Part shown: piece by piece, positions 25,525 to 34,368 of the stretch
Layout: every line of letters starts with the position of its first letter
Numbering within the stretch: position 1 is the stretch's first letter
NCBI GenBank assembly: GCA_023389035.1
Contig: JAEWFC010000030.1
Span: forward strand, 248,001 to 312,000
DNA from: Acidobacteriota bacterium
Lineage (GTDB): Bacteria > Acidobacteriota > Blastocatellia > Pyrinomonadales > Pyrinomonadaceae
Length of the DNA: 64,000 bases
Direction of reading: 5' to 3'
Notes under the pieces: generated by a model
Database searches by the model: none
Seen by the model: only the letters and a program-made list of their open reading frames with translations
Told to the model about the DNA's origin: nothing
Position numbers and translations under genes: made by a program

Positions 25525-26928
25525 CTAATTAGCAAGACTTTCGATGATTTTCAGATGGTAAGTGTTTGCGTCTTTTTTTATAGCACTTTCGTTGAGGGTC
25601 AGCAACCGACGGTCCTGCATGACGATGCGTCCATTAATTATCACGGTCTGCACGTCAGAAGCCTTGGTCGCATACACAAGATGGGAATAAATGCTGTACA
25701 TCGGGATCTGATGGAATGAGTCGAGCCCGACGATCGTGACGTCTGCCAGCTTTCCAGCTTCGAGCGAACCGATGAGGTCCTGCATATGCAGCGATCGTGC
25801 ACCGCGGATCGTCGCCATCTCCAGGGCCTGCATGGCCGACACCGCTTTCGGGTCTCCGGACATCACCTTGTGCAGCTTGGCCGCCGCGTCCATTTCTTCC
25901 CACATCGAGAGATCGTTGTTGGATGCTGCGCCGTCGGTGCCGAGGCCGAGTGCGAGATCCTTGATAAGCATCTCGGGCACACGAGCGACTCCCGACGCAA
26001 GCTTCATGTTTGAGTGCGGGCAATGAACGGCACCGACGTTCTTCGCCTTCATCAAGGCGATCTCGGCGTCACTAAGGTGGACCGTATGTGCAGCCGTGAC
26101 CTTCCCGCCAAGGAAGCCGATCTTGTCGAGATATGCCATCGGCGTGTCTCCACGCTGCTGCTTCAGGTCATCGACCTCTTTCTTAGTTTCCGCGACGTGT
26201 ATCAGCATCGGCGCGTTGAGCCGATCTGCAAGTTTCTTTACCGATTGCAGATTTTGTTGGTTAACTGTGTACGGCGCGTGCGGAGCCAGCGCCGGAACGA
26301 TCAGCGGATCGCCCTGCCATTTCTTTATGTAGCGTTCGGCGAGTGCAATGCCCTCAGCGGGCGTCTTTGCATCCGGCACCGGAAAATCGATTATCGTCTG
26401 GCCGAGCACGCCCCGCATTCCCGCCTTCTTAGTCTCATCCGCTATCGCGTCCTCGAAGTAGTACATGTCGGCGTAGGTTGTCGTGCCCCCGCGGATCATC
26501 TCCGCAATGCCGAGCCGTGTTCCCACCCGTACGAATGCCTCATTAACATTTTGTCCCTCCGCCGGGAATATGAACTTTGTCAGCCAGTCGTTCAGGTCCA
26601 TGTCGTCCGCGATGCCGCGAAAGAGAGACATCGGAACATGCGTGTGTGCGTTGATCAATCCGGGAATGACCGCGGAGCCGGCTGCATTAACCGTCGTGGT
26701 TGACGTGAACCGTCGCGTGATGTCGCCGCGTTGGCCGACCGCGACGATCTTGCCGTCCTTGATCGCGATGCCACCGTTGTAATAGACGTTTCGATCCTTG
26801 TCCATCGTGACGATGGTGCCGCCGACGATCAGGAGATCGACCGACTGCGTTTGGCCGGCAATAGCGAAGGACGTGCTCGCAAGCGAAAGCGAAAGGACGA
26901 TAAGAGATGCAAAGATTCGATGAAACAT
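25525..26928 (-). CDS. Exported amidohydrolase, MTA/SAH deaminase-like (Atz/Trz subfamily)
   Basis: Metal-dependent deaminase of the Atz/Trz-MtaD group; likely substrates are adenosine-type nucleosides such as S-adenosylhomocysteine, methylthioadenosine or guanine-like compounds. The 467-residue product has the metal site HTH (INAHTHVPMS near residue 95), the HAPYT block near 215, VHVAET-type LIHVAETKKE near 240, HCPHSNMKLASG near 302 and LGTDGAASNNDLSMWEEM near 328. Unlike most family members it starts with a clear signal peptide (MFHRIFASLIVLSLSLAST), which would place it in the periplasm. It is the last gene of a nucleoside salvage operon, which supports a nucleoside substrate. Confidence 0.85.
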   Translation of the reverse strand: MFHRIFASLIVLSLSLASTSFAIAGQTQSVDLLIVGGTIVTMDKDRNVYYNGGIAIKDGKIVAVGQRGDITRRFTSTTTVNAAGSAVIPGLINAHTHVPMSLFRGIADDMDLNDWLTKFIFPAEGQNVNEAFVRVGTRLGIAEMIRGGTTTYADMYYFEDAIADETKKAGMRGVLGQTIIDFPVPDAKTPAEGIALAERYIKKWQGDPLIVPALAPHAPYTVNQQNLQSVKKLADRLNAPMLIHVAETKKEVDDLKQQRGDTPMAYLDKIGFLGGKVTAAHTVHLSDAEIALMKAKNVGAVHCPHSNMKLASGVARVPEMLIKDLALGLGTDGAASNNDLSMWEEMDAAAKLHKVMSGDPKAVSAMQALEMATIRGARSLHMQDLIGSLEAGKLADVTIVGLDSFHQIPMYSIYSHLVYATKASDVQTVIINGRIVMQDRRLLTLNESAIKKDANTYHLKIIESLAN

Positions 26929-26948
26929 TTCCTTTTTTTGTGGGCGGT

Positions 26949-27371
26949 CTATGAAGTGTGCTGATCTTTTTCGCCTGAGAGAAAGCTCGTGTCAAAGGCT
27001 CGGGGAAGCAGTTCTGATGCCGCGAACGTCTCGATCTGCCCGCCCAAGTTTGCAAGCACAACCGGCACGTCGCCGCAAAATTCCCATATTATCTGGCGGC
27101 ACGATCCGCATGGCGGCGTCAGACGTTCGGTATCGACCACGACAGCGATGCTGCGAAACCCTTTCGCACCTTCGGAAACCGCTTTCCAGATCGCGACACG
27201 TTCGGCACACATCGTCAGGCCGTAAGTGGCCGATTCGATATTGCAGCCGGTGACGATCTCGCCGTCGACGGTCTCAACTGCGGCACCTACCCTAAAATGC
27301 GAGAACGGAGCAAACGCCCTGAGGCGTGCCGCCGCTGCCGCATCGATCAACTTCTGATTTCGCTCGATCAT
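26949..27371 (-). CDS. cdd: Cytidine deaminase
   Basis: Zinc enzyme converting cytidine and deoxycytidine to uridine and deoxyuridine. 140 residues, typical of the homotetrameric type. Zinc ligands and the catalytic glutamate are read in TMCAERVA near residue 60 and PPCGSCRQ near 95-102. I start it at ATG 27371 (MIERNQKLIDAAAAAR); the longer frame from 27431 overlaps udk. It lies 8 bases after udk, so uridine made here could be phosphorylated by Udk. Confidence 0.95.
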   Translation of the reverse strand: MIERNQKLIDAAAAARLRAFAPFSHFRVGAAVETVDGEIVTGCNIESATYGLTMCAERVAIWKAVSEGAKGFRSIAVVVDTERLTPPCGSCRQIIWEFCGDVPVVLANLGGQIETFAASELLPRAFDTSFLSGEKDQHTS

Positions 27372-27379
27372 TATGGAAA

Positions 27380-28006
27380 CTAAGCAGGCACGCCGGTTTC
27401 TGCTTTCAAATTTTCGCGAACAATGCTGCACAGCACTTCGACGCTGATCCCGGTGTTTGAGCCCTCAGGTATGATGATGTCCGCGTGGCGTTTCGATGGC
27501 TCGACAAACTCAAAATGCATCGGCCGAATGGTTCGCTCGTACTGCTCGAGAGTTCGTTCAAAGCTGCGACCGCGTTCGTTTATGTCGCGGCGCAGACGCC
27601 TCATCAGCCGCACATCATCCGGCGTGTCGACAAAGACCCGGCAATCCAGCAGATCAAGTACGCGGGGTTCCGAAAAGATCAAGATTCCTTCAACGATAAC
27701 GACCGGCTTAGGTTCGATGATCTCGATTTCGTCGCTGCGTGTGTGCGTCACGAAATCATAGAGCGGCATCTCGACGGTGAGCCCTTGCTTTAACCGCAGC
27801 AGGTGATTGACGAGCATCTCGCTGTCGATCGAATCCGGATGGTCGAAATTGGCCTGATGCCTTTCGTCCAAGGGCATATCTGCGAGGTTGCGATAATATG
27901 AATCCTGCTCCACCAATACGACGTTTTCGCGCCCGACCGCGTTTACGATCGACCTTGCTATCGTCGTCTTTCCTGATCCCGTTCCGCCGCAGATGCCAAT
28001 GATCAT
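27380..28006 (-). CDS. udk: Uridine kinase
   Basis: Phosphorylates uridine and cytidine to their monophosphates in the pyrimidine salvage pathway. 208 residues. The P-loop GGTGSGKTT is at residues 7-15, followed by the QDSYYRNL substrate loop, the FDHPDSIDSEML block near 55 and VIVEGILIF near 103. The lid region has RLMRRLRRDINERGRS. It is 4 bases downstream of the purine nucleoside phosphorylase gene. Confidence 0.96.
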   Translation of the reverse strand: MIIGICGGTGSGKTTIARSIVNAVGRENVVLVEQDSYYRNLADMPLDERHQANFDHPDSIDSEMLVNHLLRLKQGLTVEMPLYDFVTHTRSDEIEIIEPKPVVIVEGILIFSEPRVLDLLDCRVFVDTPDDVRLMRRLRRDINERGRSFERTLEQYERTIRPMHFEFVEPSKRHADIIIPEGSNTGISVEVLCSIVRENLKAETGVPA

Positions 28007-28010
28007 AGTG

Positions 28011-28868
28011 TTACGTAATTCGCATGATGATGCGTCTTAACAGTTCGCGAAAAACCTCAGCGACACGCTCGCCTGTTTCCATCACCTCGCTGTGATCGAT
28101 CTCGCCCTCGGTCATTCCCGCCGCAAGATTGGTTATGCATGAGATCCCTAGGACCCTCATTCCCTGATGTCGTGCCGCGATCGCTTCCGGAACGGTGGAC
28201 ATCCCGACCGCATCAGCACCGAGCAAACGATAAAGCCTGATCTCAGCCGGAGTCTCGTACGTCGGGCCGGAAAGTGCACAGTACACGCCGCGATGGAGAA
28301 AGTCGGTAAACTGGGGATCACTCCCAGCAGCAAATCGTCCTGCCGCGACAGCATTTGCCTCCTCCACCGCGATCTCTTGCAAATGGCGATCGTACACATT
28401 TGTCATATCCGGAAAACGGGGCCCAAACCGGTCGTCATTCATGCCGCGTAAGGGATTTACACCCATCATGTTTAGGTGGTCAGAGATCAGCATCAGGCTT
28501 CCCGGCGTCATCTCTGTATCCAAACTGCCGGCGGCGTTCGTCAGAATGACGGTTTCGATCCCCATGCGGCCGAAGGTTCGCATTGGCAGCATTACCTGCT
28601 CCATCGAGTAACCTTCGTAGTAATGGAAACGCCCTTGTTGGATAGCGACAGGAACGTCCCCGATAGCGCCCAGAACCAGTCGCCCCGCATGGCCTTCGAC
28701 CGTCGACTTCGCAAAATGCGGGATCTCCGCATATGGGATGCTGACCGCGTTCTCGAGCTGGTCGGCGAATGCACCGAGGCCACTGCCGAGCACCACCGCT
28801 AAACACGGTTGAAGCTGAGTCTTCGAGCGTATAAATTCGGCCGCCTCGACAGCGTTTTCGTACGTCAT
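28011..28868 (-). CDS. punA: Purine nucleoside phosphorylase (PNP-I, trimeric type)
   Basis: Cleaves purine nucleosides with phosphate to the free base and (deoxy)ribose-1-phosphate. 285 residues. Family motifs are VLGSGLGAFA (phosphate site) near residue 26, STVEGHAGRLVLG near 54, LTNAAGSLDTEMTPGSLMLISDH near 110-133 and GPTYETPAEIR near 198. It starts directly after the permease stop. Together with the upstream permeases it suggests import followed by phosphorolysis of purine nucleosides. Confidence 0.95.
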   Translation of the reverse strand: MTYENAVEAAEFIRSKTQLQPCLAVVLGSGLGAFADQLENAVSIPYAEIPHFAKSTVEGHAGRLVLGAIGDVPVAIQQGRFHYYEGYSMEQVMLPMRTFGRMGIETVILTNAAGSLDTEMTPGSLMLISDHLNMMGVNPLRGMNDDRFGPRFPDMTNVYDRHLQEIAVEEANAVAAGRFAAGSDPQFTDFLHRGVYCALSGPTYETPAEIRLYRLLGADAVGMSTVPEAIAARHQGMRVLGISCITNLAAGMTEGEIDHSEVMETGERVAEVFRELLRRIIMRIT

Positions 28869-29780
28869 TTACTTAACCTTGCGGTAAGGCGTTCCCAATG
28901 CCCGCGGCGCACGGGAATGCCCGATGAATCCCGCTAACACGATAATTGTCAAAACGTAAGGGATCATCTCGATGAACTGGACGGGAACAGGCTCGTCCCC
29001 GATCTTTGCCCAAGTGGCACCTTGGATCTGGATCGTCAAAGCTTCCGTAAATCCGAAGAAAAGACACGCGAATAGGACCGGTATAGGCTTCCACTTCGCA
29101 AGTATCAGGGCCGCGAGAGCAATATAGCCTCGGCCCGCTGACATTCCACGAGTAAATAACGACGACTGGGCCGTCGACAAGAAAGCACCACCGATAGCTG
29201 CAAGCACGCCGGAGATGGCGATCGCCGTGTAACGAAGTTTCAGCACGTTAACACCGGCGGCATCTGCGGCTTCAGGGTTCTCGCCGACAGCTCGCAGCCG
29301 CAACCCGAACGGGGTTTTGTATAGAAGGTACCAGGCAGCGGGAACCAGTAGGAGCCCGAGGATGGAAACTAGCGAAAGGCCTCCGAAATACATCGGTATC
29401 TTTTGGGCCTGATCGATCTGCGGCGTCGAGCCAGTCGAGTCATAAATGACACCGCTGATCAGCGCAGGCAGCCCGAGCATTAGAAAATTGATCGCCATCC
29501 CGGCCACCACCTGGTCGGCTTCAAAGTGGATCACCGCTACGGCATAGACCAGAGCTGTCACAAGTCCGGCGCCGATACCGGCGATCAGACCAAGATATGG
29601 ATTCCCTGTCTGAAACGTGACGACCGCCGCAGTGAACGCACCGGCGAGCATCAGTCCTTCCAGTGCGATGTTGATCACGCCCGAGCGTTCGGAAAACAAG
29701 CCGCCCATCGCCGCGAAGAGCAGCGGGGTTGCGGCCGTGATCGCCGAAAAGAAGAACGCTAATGGCAAAAAGTCCAACAT
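28869..29780 (-). CDS. Nucleoside ABC transporter permease (second subunit, NupQ-like)
   Basis: The 303-residue inner-membrane protein belongs to the BPD_transp_2 family, with about eight to ten hydrophobic segments. Family blocks include ALGGLFSERSGVINIALEG-type FSERSGVINIALEGLML near residue 31 and GLRLRAVGENPEAADAAGVNV near 175, which contacts the ATPase. It starts 4 bases after the first permease. The neighbouring salvage enzymes point to nucleosides as substrate. The ATPase and the BMP-family binding lipoprotein are not in this operon. Confidence 0.88.
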   Translation of the reverse strand: MLDFLPLAFFFSAITAATPLLFAAMGGLFSERSGVINIALEGLMLAGAFTAAVVTFQTGNPYLGLIAGIGAGLVTALVYAVAVIHFEADQVVAGMAINFLMLGLPALISGVIYDSTGSTPQIDQAQKIPMYFGGLSLVSILGLLLVPAAWYLLYKTPFGLRLRAVGENPEAADAAGVNVLKLRYTAIAISGVLAAIGGAFLSTAQSSLFTRGMSAGRGYIALAALILAKWKPIPVLFACLFFGFTEALTIQIQGATWAKIGDEPVPVQFIEMIPYVLTIIVLAGFIGHSRAPRALGTPYRKVK

Positions 29781-29784
29781 AGTC

Positions 29785-30849
29785 TCAGCGTTTTGCGTAT
29801 CGCTGGAAGCATGCGACGAAGAGGATCATTATCGCTTGAAGTACGAATCCGAGGTCCTTCGATACATACCTCGTAAATCCGTCTACAAATATCTCGCCCC
29901 GAAGCAATACCCCGAAGAACAAGGCTGCGATCAGCACGCCAAGCGGATGGTTGCGGCCAAGCAGTGCTACGGCAATACCGAGAAACCCCCATTGAGCAGA
30001 AAAATCGTGATAGTAGTTAAACCGGGTGCCGAGGACCTCGCCGATGGCCACCATACCCGCTAAGGCGCCCGAGATCGTCATCGCAACCACGATCTGCTTC
30101 TTCGGCGATATTCCGCCGTATTCTGCTGCGGTAGGATTTTCACCAACGACCCGGAGCTCATAGCCCCACTTTGTCTTCCAGAGAAAGGCGTATACCAAAA
30201 CGCACATCAACAGCGCGATCAAGAACGCGATGTTTAGCGGAACGTCGTGCGAGATGAACGGGAGAAACTCATTTAACCGCGGGATCTGTGCTGCCTCACC
30301 GATCGGAGGCGTTTCAAGGATAGGGCCGGGATTCTTGTAATGGTACTGAGTAAGATAGCTGACCAATGCGATCGCGATGAAGTTAAGCATGATCGTATTG
30401 ATCACCTCATGCGACCCGAAGCGAGCCTTCAGCAATCCGGGGATCGCGCCCCAGATGCCCCCAACCACAGCCGCTGTGACCATGCACAACGGTACGAGGA
30501 CATACCACGGCAGGCTCAGCCAAGACCAGTTTTCCGCACCGACCATCGTCCCGCCTAACTTTATGCCTACCCAAGCGGTAGCGAATGCTGCGACGTAAAG
30601 CTGGCCCTCGGCACCGATATTGAGCAGCCCGCACCGGAATGCAACAGCGACCGCGAGCCCGGTGAATATCAGCGGTGTTGCGTAATGCAGCGTCCAGCCT
30701 ATATCTCGGACCGAGCCGAAAGAGTTTGACAGCAATAGCGAGTAGGCGGTGATGGGGTTGTCCCCAAGTGCGAGCACGATCAATCCGCCGACGATAAACG
30801 CAGCGGCGACCGCCAAAAGCGGCCAAATAATTTCTCGAACTATTTGCAT
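29785..30849 (-). CDS. Nucleoside ABC transporter permease (first subunit, NupP-like)
   Basis: The 354-residue membrane protein of the same family has RCGLLNIGAEGQLYVAAF near residue 73 and the cytoplasmic coupling loop YELRVVGENPTAAEYGGISP near 230. It is the promoter-proximal gene of the six-gene operon and is divergent from hsp20. In complete systems an ATPase gene with two ABC domains precedes this pair; here nothing but the 217-base intergenic region lies upstream. Confidence 0.88.
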   Translation of the reverse strand: MQIVREIIWPLLAVAAAFIVGGLIVLALGDNPITAYSLLLSNSFGSVRDIGWTLHYATPLIFTGLAVAVAFRCGLLNIGAEGQLYVAAFATAWVGIKLGGTMVGAENWSWLSLPWYVLVPLCMVTAAVVGGIWGAIPGLLKARFGSHEVINTIMLNFIAIALVSYLTQYHYKNPGPILETPPIGEAAQIPRLNEFLPFISHDVPLNIAFLIALLMCVLVYAFLWKTKWGYELRVVGENPTAAEYGGISPKKQIVVAMTISGALAGMVAIGEVLGTRFNYYHDFSAQWGFLGIAVALLGRNHPLGVLIAALFFGVLLRGEIFVDGFTRYVSKDLGFVLQAIMILFVACFQRYAKR

Positions 30850-30979
30850 TGTCCGTTCCGAACCAGCGATGCGTCGGCGTTTCCCGGAAAGTAAATCGAA
30901 CCTAAATATAACCGAGAAAAGGCGAAAGTGTCATCCGCGTAATCTGAAATTGCGATGATTCAACGGAGCAATTTTGTAG

Positions 30980-31031
30980 TTGACAATACCCCACTCATAT
31001 TTTATTATGCTTTTGGACTAATTATTTAGTC
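30980..31031 (+). promoter_or_regulatory. hsp20 promoter with a downstream dyad operator candidate
   Basis: TTGACA (30980-30985) and TATTAT (31003-31008) are spaced by 17 bases, a strong sigma-70-type promoter. A perfect dyad, GACTAA-TTAT-TTAGTC, covers 31016-31031, where transcription would start, so it could be a repressor site. It is neither a CIRCE nor a HAIR element. A strong GGAGG lies at 31059-31063. Confidence 0.75.
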
Positions 31032-31066
31032 ATTTAACTCGTTCAAGTATTAATATTTGGAGGAAA

Positions 31067-31564
31067 ATGACCATGAATATGTTGAAATACGACCCGTTCC
31101 GCGAATTACGTGGACTGCATGATGAGATGAATAGACTTTTTAGCGGGCCGCAAGCCGAGCGCGGTGAGTTTGCCCGCGGCGCTTGGAGCCCCAGTGTTGA
31201 CATCTTCGAGGACGAGAATCGTTTGATCGTTGAAGCTGAACTTCCCGGGATGAATAGGGAAGATTTTGAGATCTCGGTAGAGAACAACGTGCTGACGCTC
31301 AAAGGCGAACGCAAGTTCGAGAAGAAGACCGAGGGAGATAACTATCACCGTGTAGAGCGTTCCTACGGTGCATTCACGCGTCAGTTCACTTTGCCGCAGA
31401 CGATCACCGCAGAAGGAGCAACAGCCGACTTCGATAATGGCGTGTTGAGAGTCGCTCTGCCGAAGCGTGAAGAGACGAAGGCTCGTAAGATCGAGATCAC
31501 CGGAACCGGCTCTAACGCAAAAGCGATCGAGACCGAAGCTAAATCAGCCTCAGCCAATTCGTAA
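31067..31564 (+). CDS. Hsp20/alpha-crystallin small heat shock protein
   Basis: ATP-independent holdase that binds unfolding proteins. The 165-residue product has a short N-terminal arm (KYDPFRELRGLHDEMNRLF), the alpha-crystallin domain from about residue 43 to 140 (WSPSVDIFEDENRLIVEAELPGMNREDFEISVENNVLTLKGER) and the closing GVLRVALPKREE motif, then a Ser/Ala-rich tail. Two starts are close together: ATG 31067 and ATG 31073. The GGAGG at 31059 is spaced better for 31073. It lies next to clpB and grpE, consistent with a heat-shock cluster. Confidence 0.95.
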   Translation: MTMNMLKYDPFRELRGLHDEMNRLFSGPQAERGEFARGAWSPSVDIFEDENRLIVEAELPGMNREDFEISVENNVLTLKGERKFEKKTEGDNYHRVERSYGAFTRQFTLPQTITAEGATADFDNGVLRVALPKREETKARKIEITGTGSNAKAIETEAKSASANS

Positions 31565-31589
31565 GGCCAAAAGGCATTAGGTAGGCACC

Positions 31590-31640
31590 GCGACACAGAG
31601 AGGAATGCCCGCCTGGCTCTCTTCTCTGTGTCGCTTTATT
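31590..31640 (+). terminator. Intrinsic terminator after hsp20
   Basis: A perfect 12-base stem (GCGACACAGAGA at 31590-31601, TCTCTGTGTCGC at 31623-31634) with a 21-base loop is followed by TTTATT. It ends 20 bases before the clpB start codon. Confidence 0.85.
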
Positions 31641-31659
31641 AGTGCTGTAAGATATTGAT

Positions 31660-34272
31660 ATGAGATTCGACCGATTTACAATTCGTGGGCAAGAGGCGGT
31701 TCAGGCTGCCATCGGAGTTGCTGAAAAGAACCAGAATCAGCAGGTTGAACCCGAACACATTCTCTCCGCAATGCTGGAGCAGAAGGAAGGCGTTCTTCGT
31801 CCGATCCTCGGCAAGATAGGAGCCAGCACGGCCCCGATCTTATCAGAGGTCCAGGCGTCGATCGACAAAATGCCGAAGGTCTCCGGCGGTCAGCAGTACT
31901 TCAGCTCGCGAACCAACACTATTTTCCAGGACGTCCAGAAGGAAGCCGAGAAGATGGAGGACGAGTACATCTCGACGGAACATCTTCTGCTCGCGATCGC
32001 TTCGGAGAAAGACGGCGACGCGGGCCGCATTCTTCGCTCGAATGGAGTCACACGCGAGGATCTGGAGAAGGTCATCTCCGATATGCGTGGCGGCGCAAAG
32101 ATCACGGACCAAAATGCCGAGGAGAACTTTCAGGCGCTTGAAAAATACGCCCAGGACCTGACCGAAAGAGCCCGAAAAGGAAAGCTCGATCCGGTCATCG
32201 GTCGAGATGACGAGATCCGTCGAACCATCCAGATCTTATCGCGACGCACCAAGAATAACCCGGTATTGATCGGTGAACCGGGCGTCGGTAAAACGGCCAT
32301 CGTTGAAGGGCTCGCTCAGCGCATTGTATCGGGCGACGTTCCGGAAACCCTAAAGAACAAGCGACTCGTTTCCCTTGATCTGGGTGCAATGCTTGCTGGT
32401 GCGAAATATCGGGGTGAGTTCGAAGACCGTTTGAAGGCTGTTCTAAAAGAGATCGAGAAGGCCGAGGGGCAGATCATTCTCTTCATTGATGAACTTCATA
32501 CGCTGGTCGGTGCGGGAGCCTCGGAAGGAGCGATAGACGCCTCAAACATGCTGAAGCCGGCGCTCGCACGCGGCACGCTTCGGGCTGTCGGTGCGACAAC
32601 GCTGAATGAATATCAGAAATACATTGAAAAGGATAAGGCACTCGAACGCCGCTTTCAGCAGGTGTACATCGGGGAGCCGACGGTCGAAGACACGATCGCG
32701 ATCCTTCGTGGATTGAAGGAACGTTATGAGGTGCACCACGGCGTTCGCATTAAGGATGCGGCTATAGTCGCCGCATCGACGCTCTCTAATCGTTATATTA
32801 CCGACCGATTCCTTCCGGACAAGGCGATCGATCTGATCGATGAGGCAGCCTCGCGGATCCGCATAGAGATCGATTCGCTGCCGCAGGAGATCGATATTCT
32901 TGAACGCGAAATATTGCAGCTCGAGATCGAAAGGCAAGCTCTATCTCGTGAGACCGATGCAAAGTCCAAAGAGCGTCTCGATGATATCGAACGCCGTATT
33001 GCTGACCTGAACGAAAAGTCCGGGGCAATGAAGGCAAAGTGGCAGTCGGAGAAAGAAGAGATCGAGAAGATGCGAACGGGCAAGGAGCAGCTTGAAGAAG
33101 CAAAGCTTGAGCTAGATCGTGCCCGACAGGCAGGCGACCTGACAAAGGCTGCGGAACTGCAGTACGGCCGGATACCTGAGCTGGAGAAACAGCTTGAGAC
33201 CGAGCAGCAGCGGCTGCAGGAACTGCAGAGTGAAGGCGTATTCCTGAAGGAAGAGGTCGACGAAGAAGACGTTGCGGAAGTCGTTGCAAAATGGACCGGC
33301 GTTCCGGTTTCCAAGATGCTCGAGGGCGAGATGCAAAAGCTCGTCGCGATGGAAGAGAACTTGGGCAGGCGCGTGATCGGTCAGGCCGAGGCTCTCGCCG
33401 CCGTAGCCAACGCTGTTAGGCGCGCTAGAGCGGGCCTGCAGGATCCCAACCGTCCGGTCGGTTCATTCATCTTTTTGGGCCCCACTGGCGTCGGTAAGAC
33501 TGAGACGGCAAGGGCTCTAGCTGAGTTTCTCTTCGACGACGAACGTGCGATGGTGCGGCTCGATATGTCGGAGTATATGGAGAAGCACGCCGTTGCACGT
33601 ATGATCGGTGCACCTCCGGGATACGTCGGCTATGAGGAAGGCGGGCAGCTGACTGAGGCTGTTCGGCGTAGGCCATATTCGGTCGTTCTGTTTGACGAGA
33701 TCGAAAAGGCCCATCCGGATGTTTTCAACGTTCTGCTGCAGATCCTCGACGACGGTCGGTTGACCGACAGCAAGGGCCGCGTTGTTGATTTCAAGAACAC
33801 GGTTTTGATCATGACGTCAAACCTGGGCTCGCGTGAGATACAGGCATCGGCAGAGAATCCGCTTGCCGACAGAGATATCAAGAAGGACGTGCTGCAAGTG
33901 CTTCGCGATCATTTCAAACCTGAGTTTCTGAATCGTATCGACGACATTGTGGTCTTTACGCAGCTCACTCGCGAGGAGATCGCGAAGATCATAGATGTTC
34001 AACTTGAGAAGTTGCGGTCGAATCTCTCTGAGCGAAACATCGAGATCGTTCTGGAAGAATCCGCCCGCGAACTGATCGTAAGTGAGGGATACGACCCGGT
34101 TTACGGTGCACGTCCGCTAAAACGTGCGATCCAGGCGTTGATACAGAACCCGCTTGCTTTAAAGCTTTTGAACGGCGAGATCGGGCCGGGCCAAACGGTG
34201 AAAGTTAAGGCACACGACGGTCAAATGGAGTTTACCGCCGTCGAAAGCGGCCAAAGTGCGTCTGGGAGCTAG
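31660..34272 (+). CDS. clpB: Protein disaggregase ClpB
   Basis: A hexameric AAA+ chaperone that resolubilises aggregates with DnaK. 870 residues. It has the N-domain (1-145), D1 with GEPGVGKT at about 206-213 and pore loop AKYRGEFE, a long coiled-coil middle domain (about 405-525, EIDILEREI... region), then D2 with GPTGVGKT near 607 and pore loop GAPPGYVGYEEGG. Both pore tyrosines are present, and the IGF/LGF tripeptide for ClpP is absent as expected. The start codon follows the hsp20 terminator closely. TAAGAT at 31648-31653 could be a -10 element giving a leaderless or very short leader, because I see no Shine-Dalgarno sequence. Confidence 0.97.
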   Translation: MRFDRFTIRGQEAVQAAIGVAEKNQNQQVEPEHILSAMLEQKEGVLRPILGKIGASTAPILSEVQASIDKMPKVSGGQQYFSSRTNTIFQDVQKEAEKMEDEYISTEHLLLAIASEKDGDAGRILRSNGVTREDLEKVISDMRGGAKITDQNAEENFQALEKYAQDLTERARKGKLDPVIGRDDEIRRTIQILSRRTKNNPVLIGEPGVGKTAIVEGLAQRIVSGDVPETLKNKRLVSLDLGAMLAGAKYRGEFEDRLKAVLKEIEKAEGQIILFIDELHTLVGAGASEGAIDASNMLKPALARGTLRAVGATTLNEYQKYIEKDKALERRFQQVYIGEPTVEDTIAILRGLKERYEVHHGVRIKDAAIVAASTLSNRYITDRFLPDKAIDLIDEAASRIRIEIDSLPQEIDILEREILQLEIERQALSRETDAKSKERLDDIERRIADLNEKSGAMKAKWQSEKEEIEKMRTGKEQLEEAKLELDRARQAGDLTKAAELQYGRIPELEKQLETEQQRLQELQSEGVFLKEEVDEEDVAEVVAKWTGVPVSKMLEGEMQKLVAMEENLGRRVIGQAEALAAVANAVRRARAGLQDPNRPVGSFIFLGPTGVGKTETARALAEFLFDDERAMVRLDMSEYMEKHAVARMIGAPPGYVGYEEGGQLTEAVRRRPYSVVLFDEIEKAHPDVFNVLLQILDDGRLTDSKGRVVDFKNTVLIMTSNLGSREIQASAENPLADRDIKKDVLQVLRDHFKPEFLNRIDDIVVFTQLTREEIAKIIDVQLEKLRSNLSERNIEIVLEESARELIVSEGYDPVYGARPLKRAIQALIQNPLALKLLNGEIGPGQTVKVKAHDGQMEFTAVESGQSASGS

Positions 34273-34297
34273 GATGTTCTAAAATTGGCGGGATATA

Positions 34298-34331
34298 CGG
34301 CCGGCGGGTTCGTCGGCCGATTCTTTCTTTC
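34298..34331 (+). terminator. Intrinsic terminator after clpB
   Basis: A 9-base GC-rich stem with one mismatch (CGGCCGGCG/CGTCGGCCG) and loop GGTT is followed by ATTCTTTCTTTC. Confidence 0.75.
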
Positions 34332-34368
34332 AATATAGTGACCGAGGGAATACAATCATATATATAGA

